Shown here: piece by piece, positions 7,573 through 16,409 of the stretch
Layout of the letters: the number at the start of each line of letters is the position of its first letter
How positions within the stretch are numbered: position 1 is the first letter of the stretch
NCBI RefSeq assembly: GCF_001939115.1
Contig: NZ_MQTZ01000041.1
Coordinates: forward strand, 186,001-250,000
From: Leptolyngbya sp. 'hensonii'
GTDB lineage: Bacteria; Cyanobacteriota; Cyanobacteriia; GCF-001939115
Reading direction: 5' to 3'
DNA: 64,000 nt
Notes under the pieces: model-generated
The model's database searches: none
Seen by the model: the letters and a program-made list of their open reading frames with translations, nothing else
What the model was told of the DNA's origin: nothing
Program-made: the position numbers and the translations under genes

Positions 7573-8721
7573 ATGTCTCTCACCATACGGGGCCTGTTTT
7601 CTCTTCTGGCTGTTGCTCCAGACTCCCGTTTCAATCATGAACTCAGTCAACAGGCCGCAAAAAATGCTGAAGCGATCGATCAGGTCTGGCGGGCCATGCT
7701 CCTGCCTGCCCAGAATGGCGGTCCAGCTTCCGGGAGTCTCTACCATCTCTTGACATCGCTGGGGTTATATCTGGCGGTTGGCACCCTGATTCTCTTTATC
7801 GTGCAGTGGGCTAGAAACCTGATCAACAACGATCTGGAGCGTCCCCTGACCGATCTGATCTGGCCGATCGTCATCATGGCCCTCCTGGCCCACCAAGGGT
7901 ACTTACTGGCCCAAACGACGATCGGAATCCGCTATGCCATCCACTCGGTGAACAATGGTCTGCTGGAGATTTTGGACCAATCCCTCAAGGTCGAAGCCCG
8001 TCTAGCCGATATGTATAACTATCGGACCTTGGAGGAAGCCATTGACGACATTCGACATGAGTGTGATCCGATCGTGTCCGATATGGAAAAACTGAAGGGC
8101 TGTAAGCAGCAATCTGAGATCAAGCTGAATCAGCTCGCTGATGAATTTAACAGTCTCAACCGCAATGGCCAGGAGCACACCTACTACAACGCCGGACAGC
8201 AAAAAATCGCTGCCGCCAGAATAGCCCTGACCCATACCCCTAACCTGGCAGATCCCATCCCCCGTCCCTCCCCCAGAGATCGGGCATTGGAAAAAATCAG
8301 TGCGTCCCTGCTCAACCTGGGCCAAGCGTTCCAGCGCACCCTGGAAAGCTGCATGGTGATCACGGCTATTCTGGGTCCCCTGGCTGTTGGGGCTTCGCTC
8401 ACCCCCTTTGGCACCAAACCCCTGTTTGCTTGGCTCTCTGCATTTCTGGGCCTGGGATTGGCCAAGTTGAGCTACAACCTGTTGGTGGCGATCGCCATCT
8501 CTTCTTTCTACGTTGCCGGGGAGCAAAACTTCCTATTTCAAGACCTGGTCAACGGTGCCCTCAACCCACTGGTGGCCTTTGGGGTGGCTTCGGGGGGCGG
8601 CAAGGCCATCTTCGAGAGCCTGATCTCGGCCAGCCCCGTCTTGAGGCTGAGAAATTACGGCAATGACCTGGTCCCCAATGCTGTATCAGGTCTATCCAAC
8701 TCAAATCCCAGCTCTAAATAA
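7573..8721 (+). CDS. VirB6/TrbL-like polytopic inner membrane protein
   Basis: This 382-residue protein has a short N-terminal region and two membrane helices at about 57-75 and 95-115. A long charged helical loop follows (about 130-255, with two cysteines in E-C-D and G-C-K contexts). A C-terminal membrane cluster (about 265-350) contains Gly/Ala-rich helices such as I-L-G-P-L-A-V-G-A and F-L-G-L-G-L-A-K. This arrangement, a central soluble loop between groups of membrane helices with a glycine-rich pore-like cluster, is what VirB6/TrbL proteins look like. Those proteins form the inner membrane channel of type IV secretion systems. The gene is packed between the VirB5-like and VirB8-like genes with gaps of 3 and 10 bases. 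The assignment is from topology and synteny. Confidence 0.6.
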   Translation: MSLTIRGLFSLLAVAPDSRFNHELSQQAAKNAEAIDQVWRAMLLPAQNGGPASGSLYHLLTSLGLYLAVGTLILFIVQWARNLINNDLERPLTDLIWPIVIMALLAHQGYLLAQTTIGIRYAIHSVNNGLLEILDQSLKVEARLADMYNYRTLEEAIDDIRHECDPIVSDMEKLKGCKQQSEIKLNQLADEFNSLNRNGQEHTYYNAGQQKIAAARIALTHTPNLADPIPRPSPRDRALEKISASLLNLGQAFQRTLESCMVITAILGPLAVGASLTPFGTKPLFAWLSAFLGLGLAKLSYNLLVAIAISSFYVAGEQNFLFQDLVNGALNPLVAFGVASGGGKAIFESLISASPVLRLRNYGNDLVPNAVSGLSNSNPSSK

Positions 8722-8731
8722 TTGGAGTTCC

Positions 8732-9484
8732 ATGGTCAAATCTATTGCCCTATTACAGCACCAGAGAGAGACAAAAAATTATCTGGCGATCCTGGCGATC
8801 GGGACCCTCTCTTTGCATGTGCTTATCTGCTTGTTCATGCTGTTACTCTATGGAGCCTACTCTCGCTTGAGCCGCAAACCCGTTCCAACCCTGGTTCAAC
8901 TGGCGGACGGGAGGGCGATCAAAACGGCTCCACTAGATGCACAGGAGCGGACTCCCGATACGGTGCGCAATTTTGTTGCCACCACCCTGACCTTGATGTT
9001 GAACTGGTCTGGCAAGCTGCCGCCTCAGACTGGGGAGGAAGCCCGAACACCCAAACTTGATCCAGGGATTCCGATTCATACCCTTCAAGCGGGGGAAAGG
9101 CGCGTGGCAACCGCCACCTGGCAGGCCACCTTTGCCCTTTCCGAGCGCTTCCGTCCAGAGTTTCTCCAAAAGCTGGCCGAACTGACCCCACCGGGCGTCT
9201 TCACCGGAAGCACCCAGGTTGCTCTGGTGCCGCTGGAAATTTCCTATCCGAAGAAAGTGGCCGTTGGGAAATGGAAAATCAAACTGGTGGCTAATTTACT
9301 GGTCTTTAACGCCAGAGACAACGTGGGCAAAGCCATTCCCTTCAACAAGGAAATTTTTGTGCAGGCGATCGATACCCCCAATCCGCCGCCAGAAACCACA
9401 ACTCTGGCCCAGGCCATCTATACGGTACGTCAGGCGGGACTGGAAATCTATGCCATTCGAGACCTGACTCGCGAGAATCTCTAA
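8732..9484 (+). CDS. VirB8/TrbF-like bitopic inner membrane protein
   Basis: The start at 8732 has a GGAG at 8724-8727; an upstream in-frame ATG lies inside the preceding gene. The 250-residue protein has a short cytoplasmic N-terminus, a single strongly hydrophobic helix (about 18-45) and a periplasmic domain of about 190 residues. The domain begins with a helix (D-T-V-R-N-F-V-A-T-T-L-T) and continues with beta strands, including V-A-L-V-P-L-E-I and W-K-I-K-L-V-A-N-L-L-V-F, before ending in a helix and short strand. One N-terminal anchor plus an alpha+beta periplasmic domain matches VirB8/TrbF/TraE, which organise the inner membrane complex. It sits in the usual place between VirB6-like and VirB10-like genes; the next gene begins two bases after its stop. 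Confidence 0.58.
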   Translation: MVKSIALLQHQRETKNYLAILAIGTLSLHVLICLFMLLLYGAYSRLSRKPVPTLVQLADGRAIKTAPLDAQERTPDTVRNFVATTLTLMLNWSGKLPPQTGEEARTPKLDPGIPIHTLQAGERRVATATWQATFALSERFRPEFLQKLAELTPPGVFTGSTQVALVPLEISYPKKVAVGKWKIKLVANLLVFNARDNVGKAIPFNKEIFVQAIDTPNPPPETTTLAQAIYTVRQAGLEIYAIRDLTRENL

Positions 9485-9486
9485 AC

Positions 9487-11055
9487 ATGAATATCCCAAT
9501 GACAGAAACCCAAGCCTTAACCCAGCCTGAGGCCACAGACGGGTCTGAGACGGTGCTGGCTCAAGACCCCGGCTGGAACGAACGTCGAGCAGCGACTATC
9601 CTCGGTTTTGAGGATCAGGAATTATCCACAGCCAATGCCGAAATACCCCTGATCAAAGCCTCGGCAGGGAACGATCTGCCTGACCCTCGCGAACACCCTG
9701 TGAGCCCTTCTTTGGGAAACAACCCAATCGCCAAGGTGGGGCTCGTTGGTGGGGTTTCTCTGGCTGCTTTTATTCTGGTCGGGTTCATCTTCAGTTCGAT
9801 GACGACAATGAGCTTGAAAAGCAGTTCTGTGCAATCGTCTTCAGTGGCAGCAAACTCCAGCGAAATTCTCAACTTCACGGAAAATGCCGCATCAGAGCAA
9901 CAGCAGGCGGTTCTCCTCACAGAATCCGCTTTGAGCAAGCAAGAAAAGCAACTGGCTGCCCTGTCCGACCCCAAATTAACCCGACGGGACAACAAGTCGC
10001 CATCTGAAGCAGAAACGACCCGGCCAGGGACTGTTGCTAAAGGGCCGATCGCCCCGATTGCCCCAGCCCCAGTAACCCTGCCTATCCCGGTGACACCCCT
10101 ACCAGCCCCAGCATCGGTCAGGACTTTACCGAACCCAATTGAGTCTCCCAGTTCAGTGGGGGTACAACCCGTTGATCCAATGCAGCAGTGGCAGACTGCT
10201 TCCACGATCGGCAGTTACACCCCCGGTCCTAACCTGCTGACGGCTGCTCCTCCAACTGCTCCCCATACCGCAACCGTGATCGAGACTCAGCCTTTCCCCA
10301 CTCCCCCAACTGTAGTGATGCCTTCCACGGCAACTCAATCTACAGTGATTCCGGACCAGAGCAACACCATCAATCCGGTTGAGGAAGCAGCCATCCTGAA
10401 CGGACGACCAGTTCGCTTCCTGGCGATCGGAACCCGTGTTGCAGGCCGATTGCTGACCCCGATTCAGCGGGAGGAAGAGGCAATCCCCCAGAATTCGGCT
10501 CAGGCTGCCCCCCTACGGCTGATCGTGCGCCTGGAAGCTCCCTTGCTCAACCCCAGCGGACAGGTGGCTCTACCTGCAGGCACCGACGTGATCGCTGAAG
10601 TCCTTTCTGTGGGGCAGTCCGGGCTGGTGACCATGACGGCGATCTCGATCGTCACGGAGGGGGTGGAATACCACCTACCCGCCCATGCCATTACTATTCG
10701 GGGCCAACAGGGTTATCCGCTGATGGCCCGCCGCTTGAACGACCCTGGGGCCGAAATTGCCGGACTCGATACGGCATTGGTCTTATTTGGTGGGCTGAGC
10801 AAGGTGGGAGAACTGATCAACCGGCCCCAATCCACCACCCTGATTACAGGCCTGGGCAGCACCACCACTACCGTACAAAATTCATCCCCCGATGTGATGG
10901 CGGCTTTGATGCAGGGTGGGTTTGGGGGCCTGACCCAGCAACTGGAAACCCGGAACCAGCAGGCTCTCCAGTCCGCCATGAGCCGATCGGCCCTCTGGCT
11001 ACTGGAGCCAGGAACTCCCGTAGAAGTGTTCGTCAATCAAACCTTACAACTCTAA
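9487..11055 (+). CDS. VirB10/TrbI-like envelope-spanning type IV secretion protein
   Basis: This 522-residue protein has the hallmark VirB10 layout: an acidic cytoplasmic N-terminus (1-82), one membrane helix (84-103), a long Pro/Thr/Ser/Ala-rich periplasmic linker (about 150-300) and a C-terminal beta-barrel domain (about 305-522). The C-terminal domain reads I-G-T-R-V-A-G-R-L-L-T-P, then L-P-A-G-T-D-V-I-A-E-V, then L-F-G-G-L-S-K-V-G and a closing W-L-L-E-P-G-T-P-V-E-V-F-V-N. The last motif is the conserved end of TrbI/VirB10 proteins. VirB10 connects inner and outer membranes and senses ATPase activity. This is the most certain member of the cluster and anchors the interpretation of its neighbours. 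The start may be at 9487 or four codons later at 9499. Confidence 0.82.
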   Translation: MNIPMTETQALTQPEATDGSETVLAQDPGWNERRAATILGFEDQELSTANAEIPLIKASAGNDLPDPREHPVSPSLGNNPIAKVGLVGGVSLAAFILVGFIFSSMTTMSLKSSSVQSSSVAANSSEILNFTENAASEQQQAVLLTESALSKQEKQLAALSDPKLTRRDNKSPSEAETTRPGTVAKGPIAPIAPAPVTLPIPVTPLPAPASVRTLPNPIESPSSVGVQPVDPMQQWQTASTIGSYTPGPNLLTAAPPTAPHTATVIETQPFPTPPTVVMPSTATQSTVIPDQSNTINPVEEAAILNGRPVRFLAIGTRVAGRLLTPIQREEEAIPQNSAQAAPLRLIVRLEAPLLNPSGQVALPAGTDVIAEVLSVGQSGLVTMTAISIVTEGVEYHLPAHAITIRGQQGYPLMARRLNDPGAEIAGLDTALVLFGGLSKVGELINRPQSTTLITGLGSTTTTVQNSSPDVMAALMQGGFGGLTQQLETRNQQALQSAMSRSALWLLEPGTPVEVFVNQTLQL

Positions 11056-11061
11056 GAACTC

Positions 11062-11826
11062 ATGAAATTCCTTACCTCTCTAGCCATGGCCGCTGGCGCG
11101 ATCGTGCTGTTTCACGGGACTGCCTGGGCCCAATCCGCCAGTCGTCAAATTCCGGCCAGCTATGCTCAGGGTCAACATCAAGCCCCCCTACAGGAACTCA
11201 AGCTATGGTCAGGCTATGGCTTGAGCCTAAGTTTCATCCCCACTGGAGAGGTGATCCAGAAGGTCTGGCTGGATAATCCTTCCGCGATCGGGATGGACTT
11301 CGATCAGATTGCTTGCCGGGGCCAGGCAGACTGCCAAACCGGGGCCACGGTGATCAACCTGCGACGAATTACACCCATCTCATTTCCTGCCCTGATTACC
11401 GATAACAACAGCACTACCCTGAAGGTCATCACCCACACCTCCGATAACCAGCGGCACCTCTACCAGTTTCGGGTTGTTCTGAGTAGTGGCACACCCGACT
11501 ATGTCACAGTCGAAATCATGCCTGATCGGGCACAGGAGTCTATGACAACGGCAGCCCAGAAAACCAAAATGCTGACTGACTTGCAGACAGGATTGCAGAT
11601 TGCTGAACGTAAAGGCCAAATTACCCGCCGCCAACCCCTGTGGCAGAAAGTGCAGCAGTTCAAAACGGCAGTCCAGCAGGGGATTTCTCTAGAACAAGCT
11701 GCCCGACAGGTGGGGGTGAGTTTGCCCCTAGTGCATAAACTGGTCGAATTGGGTCAGATAGACTCCAGTCTTGTCCCTATGCAGCATGACTATTCCCCTG
11801 CACCGCATCAGGTGGGAGTGGAGTGA
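11062..11826 (+). CDS. VirB9/TrbG-like periplasmic protein with an HTH-like C-terminus
   Basis: The 254-residue protein has a signal peptide (1-23, A-W-A-Q cleavage). Residues 45-155 form a beta-rich domain with G-Y-G-L-S-L-S-F, V-I-Q-K-V-W-L-D-N-P-S and Y-Q-F-R-V-V-L, matching the N-terminal domain of VirB9/TrbG/TraK proteins. A single cysteine pair (C85, C91) may form a disulfide. In place of the usual C-terminal beta-sandwich that inserts into the outer membrane ring, there is a helical region (about 160-254). Residues 208-231 (G-I-S-L-E-Q-A-A-R-Q-V-G-V-S and on) look like a helix-turn-helix, odd for an exported protein. Its stop overlaps the ATG of the next gene (TGATG), so translation is probably coupled. 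Confidence 0.6.
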   Translation: MKFLTSLAMAAGAIVLFHGTAWAQSASRQIPASYAQGQHQAPLQELKLWSGYGLSLSFIPTGEVIQKVWLDNPSAIGMDFDQIACRGQADCQTGATVINLRRITPISFPALITDNNSTTLKVITHTSDNQRHLYQFRVVLSSGTPDYVTVEIMPDRAQESMTTAAQKTKMLTDLQTGLQIAERKGQITRRQPLWQKVQQFKTAVQQGISLEQAARQVGVSLPLVHKLVELGQIDSSLVPMQHDYSPAPHQVGVE

Positions 11827-13160
11827 TGCGGGTTCCACGCCGTTTCATCTACAGTCTGGTGGCGCTCCTGTCTTTACTGATCGCCCTCGGGTCAGGCCTG
11901 TTAACGGGAAAGACAGACAGTCCCGCGATCGCCCAGCCTGCGCCCCTCTCGATTCCCCTAACCACCTACCGGGGAGCTCCGGTTCTTGACCCAACCCAAT
12001 TCACCTTCGCTAGCCTGCCCCCCTTCGCCACTCGTGGAAGTCTGCAGGCTCCTGGATCCGCGATCGCTGCCCTGGGCTATGACCCATCCATAACCTGGAA
12101 TGCAGGTGATCGTCCGGCAGATATCCTCAAGCTTGGCACCTTTCGGGATGTCTTTGCCCTGGAGCGCTTTAACCTGCAGGCGATCGGTCAATTGATGGGA
12201 CTGGAGTTGTCCAAGCTATCCCTCCAGAGTTTTGAACTGATGTCCTGGCAATCGGTGACTACCCTGGTGGCAGCGATTCCAGGTCTGCAGGATCTACAGG
12301 TGAGTCAGGTGCCCCCGATCGCCGACCTCGCCGGTTCGGCTTATTGGGGAAGCACGATCGGGAATTTAGTGCGACAGGCTCCCCAGCTAGCTCAGCAGAC
12401 TCTGGGCGATCGGCTTAAACTGGAGCACTATGCTCTAGACTCCATTCCAGGATTGGCCCAGACCCCTGTGGGCAATTTCTTCCAGGCTGGTCACAGCCGC
12501 ATTTCCGGAGTGCCAGGGTTAGACCTGGTTCCCTCCAGCCAGTTCCCCATACCGTTGCAGATTCAACCAGGTGCGATCGTGGCCCGCATGGATTTGCCTC
12601 TCCATACCGCCGAAGGTCAGCGTACCAATACCCAGCCCATTAGTGGCAGCGATCGGGCCGGATTCAGGGTTCCCTGCAACCAGTTCTGCTCCCACTTTGA
12701 GACGGCTGAGGGCTGGCAGTGGTTTGCGGGCGATCAGCAACAGGTTCCAGGGGGAGAAGGGGTGTTGGGACAAGCCTTTGGAGGTAAAGAGCCTACGGGC
12801 AGGCTGCCCTATGGTCCGGCGTTTAAGGTGGTGGTGGCCCATGTGAATGAAGCTGCAGGCACGATCGAAACCCAGCTTTTCTTCCGGCTGTGCAGTCGAG
12901 GCTGGATAGATTTAGGCTGCACCCCCTATAGCATTGGTCCCTTGCCCTTTCTCCCCTATCGGGAGTCTGACCTGATTTTTCTGGGAGTCCAGCAACCCGG
13001 ACCGATTGCCGCCGAATCCAGTACACCGACCCAGTTCATCTCCCCATCCATCTCACCCCAGACTCCCTCCGGCCCCGATCCAGGTCGGACTGTCCCCTTA
13101 CCAGAAGCCAATCATACTGCCGGATCGATCGACCCCACCTTTGGCTTCGTGCAGCCATGA
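11826..13160 (+). CDS. Large exported protein of the type IV-like cluster, function unknown
   Basis: The ATG at 11826 overlaps the preceding stop by one base; a GTG one codon earlier is also possible. An N-terminal hydrophobic segment (about 9-30) is a signal peptide or anchor and is followed by about 410 exported residues. The middle part (about 90-250) is helical, with repeated L-Q/L-S-L motifs. The C-terminal part (about 255-395) is beta-rich and holds four cysteines in two close groups (V-P-C-N-Q-F-C and L-C-S-R-G-W-I-D-L-G-C). The tail is Pro/Ser-rich. I recognise no family. Its position, coupled between the VirB9-like gene and the next one, makes a structural or outer-membrane role in the same machine likely. 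A VirB7-like small lipoprotein is not visible, so this protein may take over an outer membrane role. Confidence 0.62.
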   Translation: MRVPRRFIYSLVALLSLLIALGSGLLTGKTDSPAIAQPAPLSIPLTTYRGAPVLDPTQFTFASLPPFATRGSLQAPGSAIAALGYDPSITWNAGDRPADILKLGTFRDVFALERFNLQAIGQLMGLELSKLSLQSFELMSWQSVTTLVAAIPGLQDLQVSQVPPIADLAGSAYWGSTIGNLVRQAPQLAQQTLGDRLKLEHYALDSIPGLAQTPVGNFFQAGHSRISGVPGLDLVPSSQFPIPLQIQPGAIVARMDLPLHTAEGQRTNTQPISGSDRAGFRVPCNQFCSHFETAEGWQWFAGDQQQVPGGEGVLGQAFGGKEPTGRLPYGPAFKVVVAHVNEAAGTIETQLFFRLCSRGWIDLGCTPYSIGPLPFLPYRESDLIFLGVQQPGPIAAESSTPTQFISPSISPQTPSGPDPGRTVPLPEANHTAGSIDPTFGFVQP

Positions 13161-13735
13161 ACCGAAATCTTCTGGGATTTGCAGGATGCCTGATTATGGT
13201 AGCCACGATCACCAGCCTGCTGATCCTGGGCAGGACCGATCGACCCTTATCAACCATCCCCGCCAGTCACCCAGTCCCGCCCATCCCAACAGCCATCCTG
13301 TCCTGCCTACCAGCACTGGAGCATCAGGAACTCAAGGCCGTCCTGCCATCCGGTGACACCACCTACTACGCGATCGGGGGCGATCGGTCCCACACCTATG
13401 ATCTGGTTCTGATTGCCCTGAATCGAGGCCGATGTTATGTCCTGCGACCCGCCAATCAACGCTTACCGGTGACATTTCTGAACGCTTTTGTGTCCCAGGA
13501 ACTGGCCCAACAACTCTGGCTCCAGATCTACCGGCGCACAATGCACCAACTGGGGGGACGATCGGCCTTTCAACAGCGCCTCGATCGCACAGCCACCCAA
13601 CTACCAGCCGGAAAACGGGGATATCTGGCCCCTGAACAGGGCTGGGCCTTGCAGCAACTGGGCATCTCCATTCCCGATCGGCTGCACATCATCACCGCAA
13701 CCGACTATCTGAGCATCCAGGAAAACCCCAAATAA
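13157..13735 (+). CDS. Bitopic or exported protein of the type IV-like cluster, function unknown
   Basis: The ATG at 13157 overlaps the upstream stop (ATGA), indicating coupled translation. The 192-residue protein has an N-terminal hydrophobic helix (about 6-25), a Pro-rich spacer and a compact alpha+beta domain (about 50-190). Two cysteines (L-S-C-L and G-R-C-Y) may pair. The domain contains Y-Y-A-I-G-G-D-R-S-H-T-Y-D-L-V-L-I and a helix V-S-Q-E-L-A-Q-Q-L-W-L-Q-I. The G-G-R-S and K-R-G-Y elements are not catalytic motifs known to me. Lytic transglycosylase (VirB1) residues are not evident, so it is not an obvious VirB1. It lies directly before the coupling ATPase gene. Confidence 0.58.
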   Translation: MNRNLLGFAGCLIMVATITSLLILGRTDRPLSTIPASHPVPPIPTAILSCLPALEHQELKAVLPSGDTTYYAIGGDRSHTYDLVLIALNRGRCYVLRPANQRLPVTFLNAFVSQELAQQLWLQIYRRTMHQLGGRSAFQQRLDRTATQLPAGKRGYLAPEQGWALQQLGISIPDRLHIITATDYLSIQENPK

Positions 13736-13750
13736 CGTACAGGTGTTGCC

Positions 13751-13785
13751 TGCAACGCCTCTTCTATCCCCATGCAACGCCTCTT
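13751..13785 (+). repeat. Short direct repeat ahead of the coupling-protein gene
   Basis: TGCAACGCCTCTT occurs twice, at 13751-13763 and 13773-13785, with nine bases between copies; the second copy covers the first codons of the 13772 start. This may be a recent small duplication that created the upstream ATG. It supports considering the next ATG (13802) as the true start. Confidence 0.6.
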
Positions 13786-15493
13786 TCCCAATGACTACCC
13801 TATGCAGGCATTAACCCTCTCCCTCTCTCCTCCCACCAACCCAGGCCCCCTGCCGCAGATCCTGCTCTCTCCCAGTGGCCTTACCCTGCTGACCTGCCTG
13901 ATCGGAGTCGGGCTACTCTCCAGCTTGGGACAACCCTCCCACCGGAAAAACCGACTGGCCACCTCCCAGTTTGCCGGATCCAGAGAAAAAGCGATCGCCC
14001 GCCAAAAAGCCCACCGCCAGATGCGCGACCGCAAACGCAATGCCGTCACCTTTTACATTGGCAAGCCCAAAGTGAAGACAGAACTGCGATCGGGCCAGAT
14101 CACCGCCAAAATCATCCGGGATACCCAGACCTTCTACCTCCCCGATGCCCAACGGGGCATTGCGGTCTGTGGCGGCCCCGGTTCCGGTAAGACCTTTTCA
14201 GTGATTGACCCCTGCGTTCGATCAGTCGTAGATCAGGGCTTCCCCCTCATCCTCTATGACTTCAAGTATCCGACCCAATCAGAGCGCCTCGCAGGCTACG
14301 CTACCCAGGCCGGGTACGAGGTGCGAGTTTTTGCTCCCGGTTTTCCAGAGTCAGAGGTCTGCAACCCCCTGGATTTTCTGCGGGACGACAATGATGCCCT
14401 GATGGCCCGCCAGATCGCAACTGTCTTGAACAAAAATTTTCAGCTTTCCGCCCAGGCATCAGAGGATTCCTTTTTTTCCGATGCCGGGGATCAATTGATT
14501 GAAGCCCTGCTGATGCTGACCAAAGGGATGAAATACGCCGACATGATCACGATGCAGGGATTCTTGAGTCTGGATGGGCTGACCGATCGTCTCCTCCAAG
14601 CAAACCTCAATCCCTGGGTACGGGCCAGTTTTGGTCAGCTCTTCTCCGTAGCCAAATCAGAGAAAACCCTGTCCGGCATCACCGGCACGGCCTTCAAGGT
14701 GATCAACCGCATGGTTAAACCGGGCATTGTGGACGCATTTTGCGGCCCATCCACGATTCCCCTGGACCTACAGGGAAAACAACTGCTGATCCTGGGCATG
14801 GACCGGGAGCGGCGGGATGTACTGGGTCCCCTCCTGGCAACCGTGCTGCACCTGATCGTCACCCGCAACGTCGTCAAGCGCCGGACCGATCCGCTGGTGG
14901 TGGCTCTGGATGAGCTGCCGACCCTGTACCTACCGAACCTGCACCAGTGGCTGAATGAAAACCGGGAGGATGGACTGGCCTGCATTCTGGGCTTTCAAAA
15001 CATTGTGCAATTGGAAAAAGCTTACGGCAAAGAACTGGCCCGAGCTGTACTGGGCGGATGTGCCACGAAGGCCATCTTTAATCCCCAGGAGCCGGATTCG
15101 GCCCAGATGTTTTCGACCTATTTGGGAGACGAAGAGATTCGCTATCACCAGAAGTCCCGTAATCTGGGCAGCGGCAAAGCCAGTTACACCATTTCTGAGC
15201 AGGAGAAAACCCGCAAGCTATTTGAGCCCAGCCAGTTCCTGAAGCTGCGAAGTGGGCGCTGCATCCTAATCAGCCCAGCTTTTGAGAATAACCAGGAGGC
15301 TTCCCTACCCATGCAGGTGACAGTCAAAGTTCCCAAGGCTGACCTGGAGGCAATGGCTACCAGTCAATCGGCCTGGGATACCCTGAAAGCGACCTTGATT
15401 CATCGGAGTGCTCAGGTCAATTACACCCGTCAGGATATCCAGAATCGTTACGAGGACATCGATCGACGGTTTCCACCCAGAAAAGGGAATTAA
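13772..15493 (+). CDS. VirD4/TraG-type type IV coupling ATPase
   Basis: This 573-residue ATPase has an N-terminal hydrophobic segment (about 30-52) followed by a basic region and a RecA-like motor. Walker A is G-G-P-G-S-G-K-T at 134-141, with a second conserved L-Y-D-F-K-Y-P at 161-167 as in VirD4/TraG/TraD. Walker B is L-V-V-A-L-D-E-L-P-T-L at 375-385, followed by a Q409-containing motif III (L-G-F-Q-N). Coupling proteins recruit substrates, DNA-relaxase or protein, to a type IV channel in the inner membrane. Length is normal for a small VirD4. The start could be 13772 or 13802, and neither has a strong ribosome-binding site. It ends the cluster; tpiA follows after 69 bases. No relaxase accompanies it in the window. 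Confidence 0.88.
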   Translation: MQRLFPNDYPMQALTLSLSPPTNPGPLPQILLSPSGLTLLTCLIGVGLLSSLGQPSHRKNRLATSQFAGSREKAIARQKAHRQMRDRKRNAVTFYIGKPKVKTELRSGQITAKIIRDTQTFYLPDAQRGIAVCGGPGSGKTFSVIDPCVRSVVDQGFPLILYDFKYPTQSERLAGYATQAGYEVRVFAPGFPESEVCNPLDFLRDDNDALMARQIATVLNKNFQLSAQASEDSFFSDAGDQLIEALLMLTKGMKYADMITMQGFLSLDGLTDRLLQANLNPWVRASFGQLFSVAKSEKTLSGITGTAFKVINRMVKPGIVDAFCGPSTIPLDLQGKQLLILGMDRERRDVLGPLLATVLHLIVTRNVVKRRTDPLVVALDELPTLYLPNLHQWLNENREDGLACILGFQNIVQLEKAYGKELARAVLGGCATKAIFNPQEPDSAQMFSTYLGDEEIRYHQKSRNLGSGKASYTISEQEKTRKLFEPSQFLKLRSGRCILISPAFENNQEASLPMQVTVKVPKADLEAMATSQSAWDTLKATLIHRSAQVNYTRQDIQNRYEDIDRRFPPRKGN

Positions 15494-15562
15494 AAATGGC
15501 CCCCTGAAGTCGTAGACTGGAGGTTAAACATTTTTAGCGTCGTTATTACAACTGGATCATCT

Positions 15563-16291
15563 GTGCGAAAAATTGTCATTGCCGGTAACTGGAAAATGTA
15601 CAAAACTCAGGCAGAAGCCCTAGAGTTTCTGCAGGGTTTCATGCCCCTTTTAGAGGAAACGCCTGAAGACCGGGAAGTTGTTCTCTGTGTTCCATTTACA
15701 GATCTGGCGACTCTATCCAGGAATCTACATGGGGGGCGGATTCGTCTGGGTGCCCAGAATGTTCACTGGCAGGAAGTTGGGGCCTACACTGGTGAAATTT
15801 CTGCCTCCATGCTGACAGAAATTGGAGCCCGATATGTCATCATTGGCCACAGTGAACGGCGACAATACTTTGGGGAAACGGATCAAACCGTTAATTTACG
15901 GCTGAAAGCAGCTCAGGCCCATGGTCTCATCCCCATTCTCTGTGTCGGTGAAACCAAGCAACAGCGAGATGCCGGTGAAACGGAAGCGATTATTTTTAAC
16001 CAACTGAAGCAAGACCTAGTTGAGGTAGACCAACAGAATTTAGTGATTGCCTATGAACCGATCTGGGCGATCGGGACAGGAGACACCTGCGAAACCAGAG
16101 AAGCCAACCGGGTGATTGGGCTGATTCGCCAGCAGCTAACCAATCCAAATGTACCCATCCAGTATGGAGGGTCTGTCAAGCCCGATAATATCGATGAGAT
16201 CATGGCCCAGTCAGAAATTGATGGAGCCCTGGTGGGTGGGGCCAGTCTGCAACCGGAAAGCTTTGCCCGCATCGTGAATTATCAGACATAG
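15563..16291 (+). CDS. tpiA: Triose-phosphate isomerase
   Basis: The enzyme interconverts dihydroxyacetone phosphate and glyceraldehyde 3-phosphate in glycolysis and the Calvin cycle. The gene starts with GTG at 15563, giving the canonical N-terminus with A-G-N-W-K-M. N9 and K11 bind substrate, H96 lies in G-H-S-E-R-R, the catalytic base E165 lies in [11 protein letters not shown], and the phosphate-binding Y-G-G-S-V-K-P follows near the end. The length of 242 residues is normal. It is a housekeeping gene directly behind the type IV-like cluster, which suggests that cluster is a stable chromosomal resident rather than part of a plasmid. Confidence 0.98.
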   Translation: MRKIVIAGNWKMYKTQAEALEFLQGFMPLLEETPEDREVVLCVPFTDLATLSRNLHGGRIRLGAQNVHWQEVGAYTGEISASMLTEIGARYVIIGHSERRQYFGETDQTVNLRLKAAQAHGLIPILCVGETKQQRDAGETEAIIFNQLKQDLVEVDQQNLVIAYEPIWAIGTGDTCETREANRVIGLIRQQLTNPNVPIQYGGSVKPDNIDEIMAQSEIDGALVGGASLQPESFARIVNYQT

Positions 16292-16321
16292 ACAGATAAT
16301 CGGCTACTCCCCCACTAAACT

Positions 16322-16377
16322 CCGGTTTCTTACGGCCAAAGCTCCAAATTTGATGGGCAGGACGGTTGAGAAACCGG
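16322..16377. repeat. Dispersed-type inverted repeat between tpiA and the next gene
   Basis: CCGGTTTCT (16322-16330) pairs with AGAAACCGG (16369-16377) across a 38-base spacer, and further matching T/A bases lie outside. Short elements built on GAAACCGGTTTC-like arms are common between genes in filamentous cyanobacteria. It could also act as a transcription barrier after tpiA. I see no coding potential here. Confidence 0.45.
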
Positions 16378-16409
16378 GTTTTCTATCAATATTGGACTGA
16401 GGTTAAACC

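Noticed and set aside
6757-15493. Integrated conjugative element
   Set aside because: No integrase, relaxase, att-like direct repeats or replication genes are seen, and a housekeeping gene follows immediately, so a complete mobile element is not supported here.
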